A stretch of 64,000 bases of DNA from positions 34,359 through 98,358 of the forward strand of contig JAFZXP010000047.1 of the NCBI GenBank assembly GCA_017616735.1, read 5' to 3'. Every line of letters begins with the position of its first letter. Position 1 is the stretch's first letter. A model generated the notes under the pieces. It did not search any database. It had not been told where the DNA came from and was given only the letters and a program-made list of their open reading frames with translations. The translations under genes and the position numbers were made by a program. Source of the DNA: Bacteroidales bacterium (GTDB lineage: Bacteria; Bacteroidota; Bacteroidia; Bacteroidales; F082). Shown here piece by piece: positions 31,235 through 38,909 of this stretch.

Positions 31235-32580
31235 CCAGAAAAAAAGGTGAGCTGCCAAAGGAAGGCGTGAAAATCACCAGCATCAACGTGCGGATGCCTA
31301 ACAGAAGCACACAGAACATCGAAAGCTGGCGTAATGCCATCAGGTCTTTCGAGAACCTAACCAACCCCTCAAGAGTCGGGCTTTACGACCTGTACGACGA
31401 TATCGAACTCGACGGTCAGGTCATAAGCACATGGGACAAACGCAGCGACGCTCTTACCAACAAGCGGCTGCTGTTCAAACGCGACGGCGATGAAGATGAG
31501 GAGATAACGAAGCTTCTCAACTCTCCGGACATGCGTCTTTTCGTAAAAGAACTCCACAAAGCCATTTCCTACGGCTTCACGCTTATCCAAGTCAATAATA
31601 TATGGTACGATGAGGATGAGGAACGCTATCGTATCAGCTGGGATCTCATACCGCGCAAGCACGTCCATCCTGAACCTGGCTTCGAATGCATCAGCAAGGA
31701 ACAGAGCATGGCCACAAAAGACTTCCTCTATCTTGAAAAGCCTCTGTCAGACTACATGGTGTGGGCTGGCGACCCAAAGGATAAGGGAATCCTCGCGGCT
31801 GTGGCACAGTATGTCATCTACAAACGCGGCGGCTTCGGCGACTGGGCACAATTCTCCGAGATGTTCGGAATGCCGTTCCGCGAGCTGAGTTATGATGACT
31901 ACGACGAAGCCACACGCGTCAAGCTGGAGCAGGCAATGGAAGACTGGGGTGCTGCAGGTTATCTCATCAAGCCGAAAGGCGCGGAACTCACGCTTCATGA
32001 CACCGGAGGCAGCACCAGCAGCGCGGATGTTTACGACCTTCTCATCTCCAAATGCGATGCGGCAATCAGCAAAATCATCCTTGGAAACACCCTCACCACC
32101 GAGCAGGGAGAAATAGGCTCTCAGGCTCTCGGAGAAGTCCACAAGGAAGCTGAAAGCGAGAAAAACGCATCCGACCAGCTTTTCATCCTGTCGGTGCTCA
32201 ACACAAGATTCCGTGCCGTCCTGAAGCGTTTCGGCTTCAACCTGACAGGTGGCGAGATTATGTACGAAGGTCTCGAGACCGACTGGGAGAAGCTCAAGAC
32301 AAAGTGGGATGTTGTAAAAGAGATCTCCGACAAAGTTCCTGTTGACGATGACTTCATCTACGAGGAATTCGACATTCCAAAGCCGGAGAACTACGAGGAG
32401 ATGAAGGAACAGATGCGTCGTGATAAGGAGATGCAGTCATTTGGTTTCGGCGGCTATGACAACGACCGTGTCATCACGGCACCTGCCGACGACAAACCAA
32501 GAAACTTCTTCAGAAGGCTGACCTCGTTTTTTCGTAGGAGCTCCTTCAAAAGGAGCGATTGGGAGTGTCCTCACGAATAA
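31225..32580 (+). CDS. Portal protein (DUF935, Mu gp29 type)
   Basis: 451 residues. The N terminus SINVRMPNRSTQNIESWRNA leads into the core with LYDDIELDGQVISTWDKRSDA, SYGFTLIQVNNIW and DLIPRKHVHPEPG, the signature pattern of DUF935 portals. The portal forms the dodecameric ring at the head vertex for packaging and tail attachment. The 3' end has a TTTTTT run and a GCTCC/GGAGC hairpin and overlaps, in the +1 frame, the coding sequence of the F-like protein. Confidence 0.85.
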   Translation: MGVTRKKGELPKEGVKITSINVRMPNRSTQNIESWRNAIRSFENLTNPSRVGLYDLYDDIELDGQVISTWDKRSDALTNKRLLFKRDGDEDEEITKLLNSPDMRLFVKELHKAISYGFTLIQVNNIWYDEDEERYRISWDLIPRKHVHPEPGFECISKEQSMATKDFLYLEKPLSDYMVWAGDPKDKGILAAVAQYVIYKRGGFGDWAQFSEMFGMPFRELSYDDYDEATRVKLEQAMEDWGAAGYLIKPKGAELTLHDTGGSTSSADVYDLLISKCDAAISKIILGNTLTTEQGEIGSQALGEVHKEAESEKNASDQLFILSVLNTRFRAVLKRFGFNLTGGEIMYEGLETDWEKLKTKWDVVKEISDKVPVDDDFIYEEFDIPKPENYEEMKEQMRRDKEMQSFGFGGYDNDRVITAPADDKPRNFFRRLTSFFRRSSFKRSDWECPHE

Positions 32581-33820
32581 AGCCGATGCCGGCGACCTTA
32601 TCGACAGGGTTTGGAACGGTGAAGCTGACTACTGGGATGCCGAGCTGTTTAAACGCCTTTCAGATGACTTTTTAAAGTCTATTGAAAAAGGCTTAAAGAA
32701 GAAATCCGACACAAAAGGTGCAACCGATGAGCTGACGTATAATGCTCCCGACGATGTCTTCAAGATGTCTCTCGAGCAGAACCTTTTCCACTTCTCAGCC
32801 GCAAAAACCCTCGCTGAGATACAGCAGCTTAACGAAGCTTTGAGAGACAGCGACGGTTACGACGACTTCAGGAAAAAAGCCGAAAGGATAACCGACACGT
32901 TCAACAAACGATGGCAGCAAACGGAGTACCAGACGGCTGTCAATTGCGCCGAGAACGCCAGCACGTACAGAAGGCTGAAAGGCAAGACAAAAGTCTTCCC
33001 TTATTGGCAATACAGGACTGCAGGCGACGATAAGGTGCGAGAGGAACACGCTGCCTTGGACGGACTTATTCTCCGACACGATGACCCTCTGTGGGACAGG
33101 ATCTATCCGCCTAACGGATGGAAGTGCCGCTGCTATGTCGTTCCGAAGATGGCCGCCGAGGTCAATGTATCGGAACAGTCACAGCACGAAATTGCCGAGA
33201 GGTATATGCAAACTGCTGACTGGAAGAATGCCGAGGCTCAACATTGGAACATAAACCGTGCAAAGCAAGGTCTTGTTTTCGATGCCAACCAGATGTATAT
33301 CCGGAAGTTTCCAAACAATGCGGCCACCTACATGGATAAGGTAAGACCCGACCAATGGGGACTTGAGAACTCTATCAAAAAGCTGCAGCAGCAAGCTACC
33401 GAAACAGCTGCCGTATATAACGGCACGGCTGAAGAATTTTGGGAAGCACACAAGCAGCTTATTGACGGCATGGAGTTCCTCGTTGTAAAGGATTACAACG
33501 GACGCGAGTGGAAGATGGATCGAAAAACATTTGATATCCATACGACCAATAAAGCAAAAAAAAGAGCTTACCGCGTAGAGCTGCTTGATAATATTTTTAA
33601 TGTGGCTCAAAATCCGGATGAGGTTTGGCTTGGAAGAACAGATGAAGATTGGGGCAATGGCATTAAAACATTGGATAGCTATCTATTTATCAAGTATTAT
33701 ACCTATCAAGCAATCGCAGTAGCAGGCAAAATCAAAGGAGATAAATTCATCTGCAGTACCTGGTTCCCAATTAGGGATAAAAATGTAAGAAAGGGAATAT
33801 TGGTTAAAAATAGGCGGTAA
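32558..33820 (+). CDS. Mu F-like minor head protein with C-terminal nuclease-like domain
   Basis: The ATG at 32765 gives 351 residues, but the frame is open and family-like from about 32522 (NKADAGDLIDRVWNGEADYW upstream of that ATG). No ATG, GTG or TTG exists in this upstream part. The ATT at 32558, just after AAAAGGAG, is used here as a tentative start. The core has the SPP1 gp7/Mu F region with EEHAALDGLILRHDDPLWD and YPPNGWKCRCYV. The last ~110 residues (DEVWLGRTDEDWGNG to NVRKGILVKNRR) resemble the phage-Barnase-EndoU-ColicinE5/D-RelE nuclease class fused to head proteins, and this part is AT-richer. Confidence 0.75.
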   Translation: MGSVLTNKADAGDLIDRVWNGEADYWDAELFKRLSDDFLKSIEKGLKKKSDTKGATDELTYNAPDDVFKMSLEQNLFHFSAAKTLAEIQQLNEALRDSDGYDDFRKKAERITDTFNKRWQQTEYQTAVNCAENASTYRRLKGKTKVFPYWQYRTAGDDKVREEHAALDGLILRHDDPLWDRIYPPNGWKCRCYVVPKMAAEVNVSEQSQHEIAERYMQTADWKNAEAQHWNINRAKQGLVFDANQMYIRKFPNNAATYMDKVRPDQWGLENSIKKLQQQATETAAVYNGTAEEFWEAHKQLIDGMEFLVVKDYNGREWKMDRKTFDIHTTNKAKKRAYRVELLDNIFNVAQNPDEVWLGRTDEDWGNGIKTLDSYLFIKYYTYQAIAVAGKIKGDKFICSTWFPIRDKNVRKGILVKNRR

Positions 33821-33972
33821 GCTTGTGTGAAACAGTGACCACATTGCTGAGTCTCGTATAATCGCCCCCGATGCACCGCCTAAGCGACATCGGCTTTGTT
33901 TATTTGGTCGCACACAATCTCCACCGCAAAAATATAAATTATTTTAATATATGTAACAAAAAAATTAAATAA
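33821..33972. other. Non-coding gap between the F-like gene and the antisense membrane-protein gene
   Basis: It holds a short hairpin (CCGATG/CATCGG, followed by CTTTGTTTATTT) that could end transcripts from either side. Otherwise it is AT-rich with no supported gene. Confidence 0.5.
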
Positions 33973-34377
33973 TCATGAAAAAAACTGGCACACGACAACC
34001 AAAAACAAGCCTGTCAATAGGAATACAAAGCCCAAAGGCTGGGATATTCTCGCGAGTGTGGAAGGCGTTGCAGTCGGCATATCGTATGGTTTTCCCTCGC
34101 GAATGTTACATATTGCTTGATGAGACTTTGCCTCTATTTGCCTTGCAATCAACACTTGACTCCATAAGACAGCTGAAACAGCAAGGATACCGAGTGCAAG
34201 TGCAATATTGGCGGCATGATAAAGAATTATTCCAAACTCATCCGTGTGATGATTGCCCAGTGAAGCCTGAATTCCTAAAAGAGCGCAACCGCCGACAAGC
34301 AGCTGTCCGAGAAATTCTCTATGAGCTGACTGACGCTTAGTCTGAAGGTCATCCATTATCTTATCGAAATCTTCCAT
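33973..34377 (-). CDS. 134-residue membrane protein on the opposite strand of the head operon
   Basis: Chosen over the overlapping plus-strand frame because it has three hydrophobic segments (FLGQLLVGGCALLGIQASL, IALALGILAVSAVLWSQVL, LGFVFLLTGLFLVVVCQFF) and a good promoter box upstream. The N terminus (MEDFDKIMDDLQTKRQSAH) is charged. It lies between the F- and G-like head genes and is antisense to them, so it is likely an accessory gene expressed from the lysogen, for example for superinfection exclusion. That role is inference. Confidence 0.65.
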   Translation of the reverse strand: MEDFDKIMDDLQTKRQSAHREFLGQLLVGGCALLGIQASLGNHHTDEFGIILYHAANIALALGILAVSAVLWSQVLIARQIEAKSHQAICNIREGKPYDMPTATPSTLARISQPLGFVFLLTGLFLVVVCQFFS

Positions 34378-34406
34378 AAGAATGAAATTTTAAGTTAAAC
34401 AATCCG

Positions 34407-34414
34407 CAAAGATA
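34407..34414 (-). promoter_or_regulatory. -7 promoter box for the antisense membrane-protein gene
   Basis: Read on the minus strand it is TATCTTTG followed by CGG, 30 bases before the ATG at 34377. It lies in the short gap between that gene and the G-like head gene. Confidence 0.6.
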
Positions 34415-34423
34415 GAAAAAATC

Positions 34424-34882
34424 ATGACACCTGAAGAATTATCCCAAAAGCTGTCCGAACTCAGCGAATCGCTGCGCCTTGACTGCGCCGAGATTATCTC
34501 TGAGACGGCAACGGAATATTTCAAAGGGACGTTTCGCACAAAGTCTTTCGACGGCAAGCCGTGGAGAAGGACGGTTAAGAAAACAGGTTCAACCTTGGTG
34601 GAAAGCGGCAACTTGATGAATAGCATCCGTCCGGCTGAAGTGTCAGAAAAGCGTGTCGTTATCTCTGCCGGCAATGAGAAAGTTCCCTATGCACGTGTCC
34701 ATAATGAAGGTGGCGTGCAGTACGTCAAACCTCACCATCGCACAAGCGTCAAAGGCAAACGCTACCAGGTGCGCGGTTACTCATATAAAGCGTGGCAGCG
34801 ACAATTTATGGGATACTCCAAGGAACTGATGGACATTATCGAAAACAGAATAAATCTTTATTTACAATCCCAACTTGAATAA
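34424..34882 (+). CDS. Virion morphogenesis protein (Mu gpG-like tail completion)
   Basis: 152 residues. The pattern FDGKPWRRTVKKTGSTLVES, then GNLMNSIR and YARVHNEGG, is the signature of phage virion morphogenesis/HK97 gp10-like proteins. In Mu, gpG follows gpF as here. It helps join head and tail. Confidence 0.85.
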   Translation: MTPEELSQKLSELSESLRLDCAEIISETATEYFKGTFRTKSFDGKPWRRTVKKTGSTLVESGNLMNSIRPAEVSEKRVVISAGNEKVPYARVHNEGGVQYVKPHHRTSVKGKRYQVRGYSYKAWQRQFMGYSKELMDIIENRINLYLQSQLE

Positions 34883-34884
34883 TT

Positions 34885-35457
34885 ATGATTAAAACTCTCT
34901 ATCTCGCCATCGAGCAGAAGCTGATGGCCATTTACGAAAACCAGCCAGCCGGACAGATCCAGGCGAGGCCGACACCGTTTTTCAAGCACTTCGACCTGTG
35001 GAACCAACAGGTTGAGTTTTTGGAACAGGAAACACCATTCAATACGCCTGCAGTATTTGTGGAGTTCGACCCTATCAGCTGGAATACGACAGGCGGCAAG
35101 CTGCAGGAAGCCGAAATAACCATCAAGCTGCACATCGTCACACCTTGGTACGCCAACACACCGGCAAACACACCATCGGAACAGAGGACACAGGCTCTCG
35201 AATATCTCACCATCCCAAGCAGGGTTCTCAAAGCCATGCATGGCATCATCATAACACCTGAGGCAAATAGCAAGCTCGGTTTTTCAAACACGTGGACACG
35301 CGAGCAAAGCATCGTCAACCACAACCACGAGCATTATGTTGACAGCGTGGAGGTTTACAAGACACACGTCTTCGACCGCAGCGCAGAGCTGAAATACACG
35401 TTGCATCCGCTGAGAAGCGGTTACGAAATAGAGGAAGGTCATCCTCTCGGACAATAA
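34885..35457 (+). CDS. Tail terminator-like protein (Mu gp37 position)
   Basis: 190 residues, 2 bases after the G-like gene. The chain reads like a tail-terminator/gp37 protein: an N-terminal helix (LYLAIEQKLMAIYENQPAG), then a sheet with AVFVEFDPISWNTTGGKL and AEITIKLHIVTPWY. It would cap the tail tube. It is the last gene before a bidirectional terminator. Confidence 0.6.
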   Translation: MIKTLYLAIEQKLMAIYENQPAGQIQARPTPFFKHFDLWNQQVEFLEQETPFNTPAVFVEFDPISWNTTGGKLQEAEITIKLHIVTPWYANTPANTPSEQRTQALEYLTIPSRVLKAMHGIIITPEANSKLGFSNTWTREQSIVNHNHEHYVDSVEVYKTHVFDRSAELKYTLHPLRSGYEIEEGHPLGQ

Positions 35458-35460
35458 AAA

Positions 35461-35481
35461 AAGCCCTCATTTCGAGGGCTT
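35461..35481. terminator. Bidirectional terminator between the head operon and the early operon
   Basis: The 8-bp stem AAGCCCTC/GAGGGCTT with loop ATTTC is flanked by A-rich sequence on the left and TCTTCTTT on the right. It serves both converging operons. Confidence 0.9.
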
Positions 35482-35487
35482 TCTTCT

Positions 35488-35730
35488 TTAGAACAATTTC
35501 AACTGTTTAGGATTCTCTGGCTCTTGGTTGTCTTCTTCAAGTTCCGACGGCTTCACTCCGATATAAGACAAATAAGTGTCATAACAAATGCCGTATCGCG
35601 GATAGACGATATTGCGCCATATAGCCTTGTAGCAACGCTTCTGGTCGCCTGGCTCATACTCCTTGTTTACGATATCAAGAATCTCCTTGATTCGCTTGAT
35701 GGTGCTTCTGTATCTTTTCCGCTTCGACAT
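35488..35730 (-). CDS. 80-residue basic protein at the end of the early operon; candidate late regulator
   Basis: A strongly basic N terminus (MSKRKRYRSTIKRIKEILDI) is followed by WRNIVYPRYGICYDTYLSYI and an acidic tail. It lies last in the early operon, the place of Mu mor/C-type activators, and the phage must have a late activator for the shared late-promoter motif. The assignment is positional only. Confidence 0.55.
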   Translation of the reverse strand: MSKRKRYRSTIKRIKEILDIVNKEYEPGDQKRCYKAIWRNIVYPRYGICYDTYLSYIGVKPSELEEDNQEPENPKQLKLF

Positions 35731-35733
35731 AAC

Positions 35734-35964
35734 TTATTCAAATGGTTTCACATCAATAATCACCGTCTTCTTCTTTATTATCCTGCCGCTGCCGTGGCAT
35801 ACCGAACAGGTGTTCTCGTGCAGACGATATAATACGTTATCGGCCAACGGCTTGCTGAAGTCTATCTCGCCGGTACCGCCACAGTTCCAGCAAACCTCTA
35901 TCACCTCATCAAACTCGTAAACCTTCGCATCTGCAGGTATCTCAATTTTCTTTGTTCTGCTCAT
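35734..35964 (-). CDS. 76-residue DnaJ-like zinc-ribbon protein
   Basis: Two half-sites CWNCGGTGEI and CSVCHGSGRI match the CxxCxGxG zinc motif of DnaJ-type ribbons. No other domain is present. It lies 3 bases from its neighbour in the early operon. It may bind nucleic acid or a host protein; the role is unknown. Confidence 0.7.
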   Translation of the reverse strand: MSRTKKIEIPADAKVYEFDEVIEVCWNCGGTGEIDFSKPLADNVLYRLHENTCSVCHGSGRIIKKKTVIIDVKPFE

Positions 35965-35975
35965 TGTTTTTGTCT

Positions 35976-36317
35976 TTACTGGTCATTCTGTAATATTTTT
36001 AGAAAAGCGTTTAAATTGCTAATGATAATGTTCTCATCAATGACAATCGTATCCGGCTGCTGTCCCTCGATGATTTTCTCATAGATATGCTCCAGCAGCT
36101 GCTTCATCCATCTGAAGTCGGCCTTCGTCGTTTTATAGCCTGTGCCCTTGAACTCCATGTGCAGCGCACAGAAGTCGTTCAAGGCTCTGAAGACAGGAAA
36201 CACGAAACCGGCGGCGTTGCCTTTTCCCGACATCGACTCCAGTACCGCGTTCACAAGCTTCGTTTTGTCTTTTTTAGGCAGTTTCAGAGCTTCGTTTATT
36301 ATCTCGGTTAATTCCAT
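35976..36317 (-). CDS. 113-residue early phage protein, function unknown
   Basis: A helical protein beginning MELTEIINEALKLPKKDKTK. Its middle (FVFPVFRALNDFCALHMEFK) is hydrophobic. The 5' end overlaps the zinc-ribbon gene upstream by 44 bases in a different frame, a long overlap that marks tight coupling. No recognised family. Confidence 0.6.
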   Translation of the reverse strand: MELTEIINEALKLPKKDKTKLVNAVLESMSGKGNAAGFVFPVFRALNDFCALHMEFKGTGYKTTKADFRWMKQLLEHIYEKIIEGQQPDTIVIDENIIISNLNAFLKILQNDQ

Positions 36318-36468
36318 TATTCTTACTTTTAATCGCGTTAGAAATCATTATTTGCGTCAAATCGCGCCTCTCCGGAAGGTGTCCGCAGTGAGGGCAAACA
36401 TCGAGGGTGCAAACCCTGCAGTATTCATGTCCGCACTCCGGACAGATCTTCCAGATGTGGTGCATCAT
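36274..36468 (-). CDS. 64-residue zinc-finger protein in the early operon
   Basis: Six to seven cysteines are arranged as CPECGHEYC and CTLDVCPHCG, giving at least one complete zinc site. A basic C-terminal tail (KSKNNGINRDNKRSS) follows. It overlaps the Gam-like gene by 4 bases and the next gene by 44. It is probably a nucleic-acid-binding regulator (inference). Confidence 0.6.
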   Translation of the reverse strand: MMHHIWKICPECGHEYCRVCTLDVCPHCGHLPERRDLTQIMISNAIKSKNNGINRDNKRSSETA

Positions 36469-36986
36469 TCCTCGCCTTCCTTCTTGGGTTCGACGTAGAA
36501 TGTCTCATCCTGCACCACCGACAAACCGACCTTCTGAAGGTTCTTTGAAACCTCCTCGGTGTCACGGTCAGCCAGCAGCTTATCCTTGGCCGCCTCCTCC
36601 GATGTGCGGACGTATGACGGCAGGAACTCCTTCAGCAGGTTGGTCACTGCTCCCCATGTGAAGCCTTTCAATGTCTTCAGCTTCGGTGTGCCTGTGCGGA
36701 AACCGATTGTGCCATGGATGGTCTCAAGGCTCTTTTTCTTTGTGAAAAGAGTGTCGCGCTGTTCGACGGCGTACGTTTGCAGAACCTCAAACGCCTGTTC
36801 CTTCGTCTCTGTGAGCGTCGAAAGCTCATTCTGGTACTTCTCGCGGATTTTCGTGAACTCCACATCCATTGTTGCCTGAATTTTCTGAATACGAGCGTCA
36901 GCACTCGCGTAATCGGCAAATGCCGATTCCATTGTCTCATTGGTGATGTTGCTAATCAACACCTTCTTTTTTCTTGATTGTGCCAT
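36465..36986 (-). CDS. Mu Gam-like host-nuclease inhibitor
   Basis: 173 residues. It is made of helices and a long coiled coil (ADARIQKIQATMDVEFTKIR, LTETKEQAFEVLQTYAVE), followed by the conserved GTIGFRTGTPKLKTLKGFTW block of Mu Gam. Gam binds DNA ends like eukaryotic Ku and protects phage DNA from RecBCD-type exonucleases. Placement in the early operon after MuB matches Mu. Confidence 0.88.
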   Translation of the reverse strand: MAQSRKKKVLISNITNETMESAFADYASADARIQKIQATMDVEFTKIREKYQNELSTLTETKEQAFEVLQTYAVEQRDTLFTKKKSLETIHGTIGFRTGTPKLKTLKGFTWGAVTNLLKEFLPSYVRTSEEAAKDKLLADRDTEEVSKNLQKVGLSVVQDETFYVEPKKEGEE

Positions 36987-37008
36987 AGTATTAGTATTTT
37001 AATGTTGT

Positions 37009-37269
37009 TTAATTAGTTTTTTTTGATGTCAATATACCATCGATGTATTTCTTTTCTTTTTGTGTCACCTTGGCTTTCGCCTCGGCATGGTTAAGTACCG
37101 ACTGTATTTCGGCCTCAACATGCTTGCGCTCTCTCTCGACAAGCGCTTCAAAATCGGCCTCGTTGATTGCCATAATTTTCAAGGTTACAGCATTGGTGCA
37201 TTGTTTGCCGCCATTGTAGCCCGCGACTCTAATTGTCGCAAACTCCACCTTCATGCGCTTCTCACTCAT
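37009..37269 (-). CDS. 86-residue early phage protein, function unknown
   Basis: The N-terminal part is strand-like (KVEFATIRVAGYNGGKQCTN). The C-terminal half is a charged helix (ADFEALVERERKHVEAEIQS). It overlaps the following upstream gene by 4 bases (ATGA). Confidence 0.6.
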   Translation of the reverse strand: MSEKRMKVEFATIRVAGYNGGKQCTNAVTLKIMAINEADFEALVERERKHVEAEIQSVLNHAEAKAKVTQKEKKYIDGILTSKKTN

Positions 37270-37589
37270 TTTACACCTCCTGTTACGCTAAATCCGTAGG
37301 TTTTCTTTACTGGATGTATATTGATGGTGAAGACATATTCGTCAACTCCTCTTTCGTCAGGGTAGCATGAGATGTAATCGCCGTACGAAAACCCGACTTT
37401 CAGTCTCTTCGTGCGCGGATATGCGTTGTTCAATTCCTCAACCTTGTCGCGGATTTCCTCAATCAACGCATCGCGTGATTTTTCGTCATAAATCAGGCAG
37501 TTCTTAAACTGGTTAACGAACTCTTGGATTTCGGCGCACTTCCGGTTGGCCGCTTTCCATGTGTTGGGTCTTTCGATGTAGTAATTCAT
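37266..37589 (-). CDS. 107-residue early phage protein, function unknown
   Basis: It contains a helical N terminus (MNYYIERPNTWKAANRKCAE) and strands with aromatic residues (LKVGFSYGDYISCYPDERG). It is coupled to the next gene by a 4-base overlap. No family recognised. Confidence 0.6.
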   Translation of the reverse strand: MNYYIERPNTWKAANRKCAEIQEFVNQFKNCLIYDEKSRDALIEEIRDKVEELNNAYPRTKRLKVGFSYGDYISCYPDERGVDEYVFTINIHPVKKTYGFSVTGGVK

Positions 37590-37631
37590 TTGTACTTAGT
37601 TTTTTAATTGTTTAACATTTAATTACCGTGT

Positions 37632-37700
37632 GGAGGCGGAGGGAATCGAACCCCCGAAAATCACGTGAACTATCCATTTTGTTATTTGCCTTTCGCCCCA
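37632..37700 (-). ncRNA. tRNA-like element 1 in the early operon
   Basis: On the minus strand a clear T-arm (GGGGG-TTCGATT-CCCTC) and a near-complete acceptor pairing (GGGGCG with CGCCTC) are present. The D- and anticodon arms are not canonical, and only AAAAT/ATTTT pairs in between. It is 69 nt long and lies in a gap between two early genes. It may be a degenerate tRNA or a tRNA-mimicking RNA. Confidence 0.45.
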
Positions 37701-37711
37701 ATCCAAATCAT

Positions 37712-37780
37712 TCATTCCATCGGATACGGATTGTGGTCATCCTGTTTGCTGTATCCATCATCTTTATCTTCGTCTTTCAT
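37712..37780 (-). CDS. Possible 22-residue micropeptide
   Basis: The frame MKDEDKDDGYSKQDDHNPYP plus two residues runs from ATG to TGA in the gap between tRNA-like element 1 and the GemA-like gene. It is very acidic. It could be chance. Confidence 0.25.
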   Translation of the reverse strand: MKDEDKDDGYSKQDDHNPYPME

Positions 37781-37791
37781 ATTGATTATTT

Positions 37792-38262
37792 TTAACAATC
37801 CATCACTACTGCGTTCTTTATCTTCAACACCGACTGCTTCCTGCAGAACTCGTTGTATATCCGCGTCAGCGTCGCACCCGGTATCCGGTTGAAGTCGTGG
37901 TTTGTTTCGGTCTCAACCAATCCGGCAGCGCGTACCGCCACGGCTTTGATATATGCGGTGGTCGGATGCTGTCCGCACATCTCCAAATACCTGCCGATGG
38001 CTTTCATGACACCTTTGCGCTTGGTGTTGAGTTCGTCATGGCGTTTCCTCGTCTGTGGGTCACGGCGCATCTCCTGAAGCTGCCGTATCATGTCCTGCGC
38101 CTCAATGTATCCAAGGTTGGTCAACGAGGCAGTCCTGCCGTTAGTGAAGTCGCTGATGAAGTAGTGACGGCCATCATCATCAAGACCGAGAGCCTTGAAG
38201 TTGAGAAACAGGCTTCTGCGCTGTGCGTCACTGATACCGGTGTTTTTAATATTTGTTTCCAT
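37792..38262 (-). CDS. GemA/Mu gp16-like protein (DUF1018 type)
   Basis: 156 residues. A region with SLTNLGYIEAQDMIRQLQEM and a following basic helical part fit the gp16/GemA-like family, with GRYLEMCGQHPTTAYIKAVA near the middle. In Mu these genes lie in the semi-essential early region and alter host gene expression. It follows the ATPase gene in the early operon. Confidence 0.55.
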   Translation of the reverse strand: METNIKNTGISDAQRRSLFLNFKALGLDDDGRHYFISDFTNGRTASLTNLGYIEAQDMIRQLQEMRRDPQTRKRHDELNTKRKGVMKAIGRYLEMCGQHPTTAYIKAVAVRAAGLVETETNHDFNRIPGATLTRIYNEFCRKQSVLKIKNAVVMDC

Positions 38263-38277
38263 GGTCGAATGCTTGTT

Positions 38278-38898
38278 TTATTTTCCGTTCCAATAAGCGT
38301 CTGCGCCTTTCTGCCACACCACAAACGGCTCTCCGCCACCGTAGCGCGACTGCGCAAACGCCTTGTAACCTTCCACGTATATCTTCACAAATGAATCGTA
38401 TTTGATGGCCTTGCCCACGTTGCCGCGAGGGTCTCTGCCGTCGGCGTGCGACACGAGGATAAACAGCTTGTGCGGAAACTCGTTGATGAGCCCGGTATAA
38501 TCCTTGTAGGTTAAACCGGTGTACTGCAGCGAGTCAATTATCACAACCTGCGGACTGCGCTGTTTCGCAAGACGCTCACGGAGCATCGGCACAGTCTCTT
38601 TGTCGAGCAGCACAAACGACCGCTTCACGTCCGACATGCCGACATCCTCAATGGCCTTCTGCATCGACAGCGACAATCCCTCCTCGAGCGAGTCATAAGC
38701 CACGCGAGTAAAACGCGCCATGTACCGAGCCAGCTGCAGGGCGAAACGTGTCTTTCCGTTTGCCGAGCCTCCCCAGATAATCCATCCGCCTTTTATCTCC
38801 GGGCAGCCGATTGACGCAAGCCACTCACCTTCGAAAGGAAGCACCTGCGGCTTGTAGTCGCGGATGTCGTTAACCGTCAAAGCGCGTTTTATTGCCAT
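38278..38898 (-). CDS. RecA/DnaB-like early ATPase
   Basis: 206 residues. Walker A GGSANGKT lies at 43-50 and Walker B PQVVIIDSLQY at ~115-125, followed by FILVSHADGRDPRG. This is a stand-alone RecA-fold ATPase, as found after MuB in Bacteroidota transposable phages. It may help replication restart or single-strand DNA handling (inference). Confidence 0.7.
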   Translation of the reverse strand: MAIKRALTVNDIRDYKPQVLPFEGEWLASIGCPEIKGGWIIWGGSANGKTRFALQLARYMARFTRVAYDSLEEGLSLSMQKAIEDVGMSDVKRSFVLLDKETVPMLRERLAKQRSPQVVIIDSLQYTGLTYKDYTGLINEFPHKLFILVSHADGRDPRGNVGKAIKYDSFVKIYVEGYKAFAQSRYGGGEPFVVWQKGADAYWNGK

Positions 38899-38909
38899 TT
38901 TAACACTGT

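Noticed and set aside
33975-34340. Plus-strand 121-codon frame between the F- and G-like genes
   Set aside because: It looks passable, but the minus-strand frame has clear membrane segments and a TATCTTTG promoter box, so the minus-strand gene was kept.
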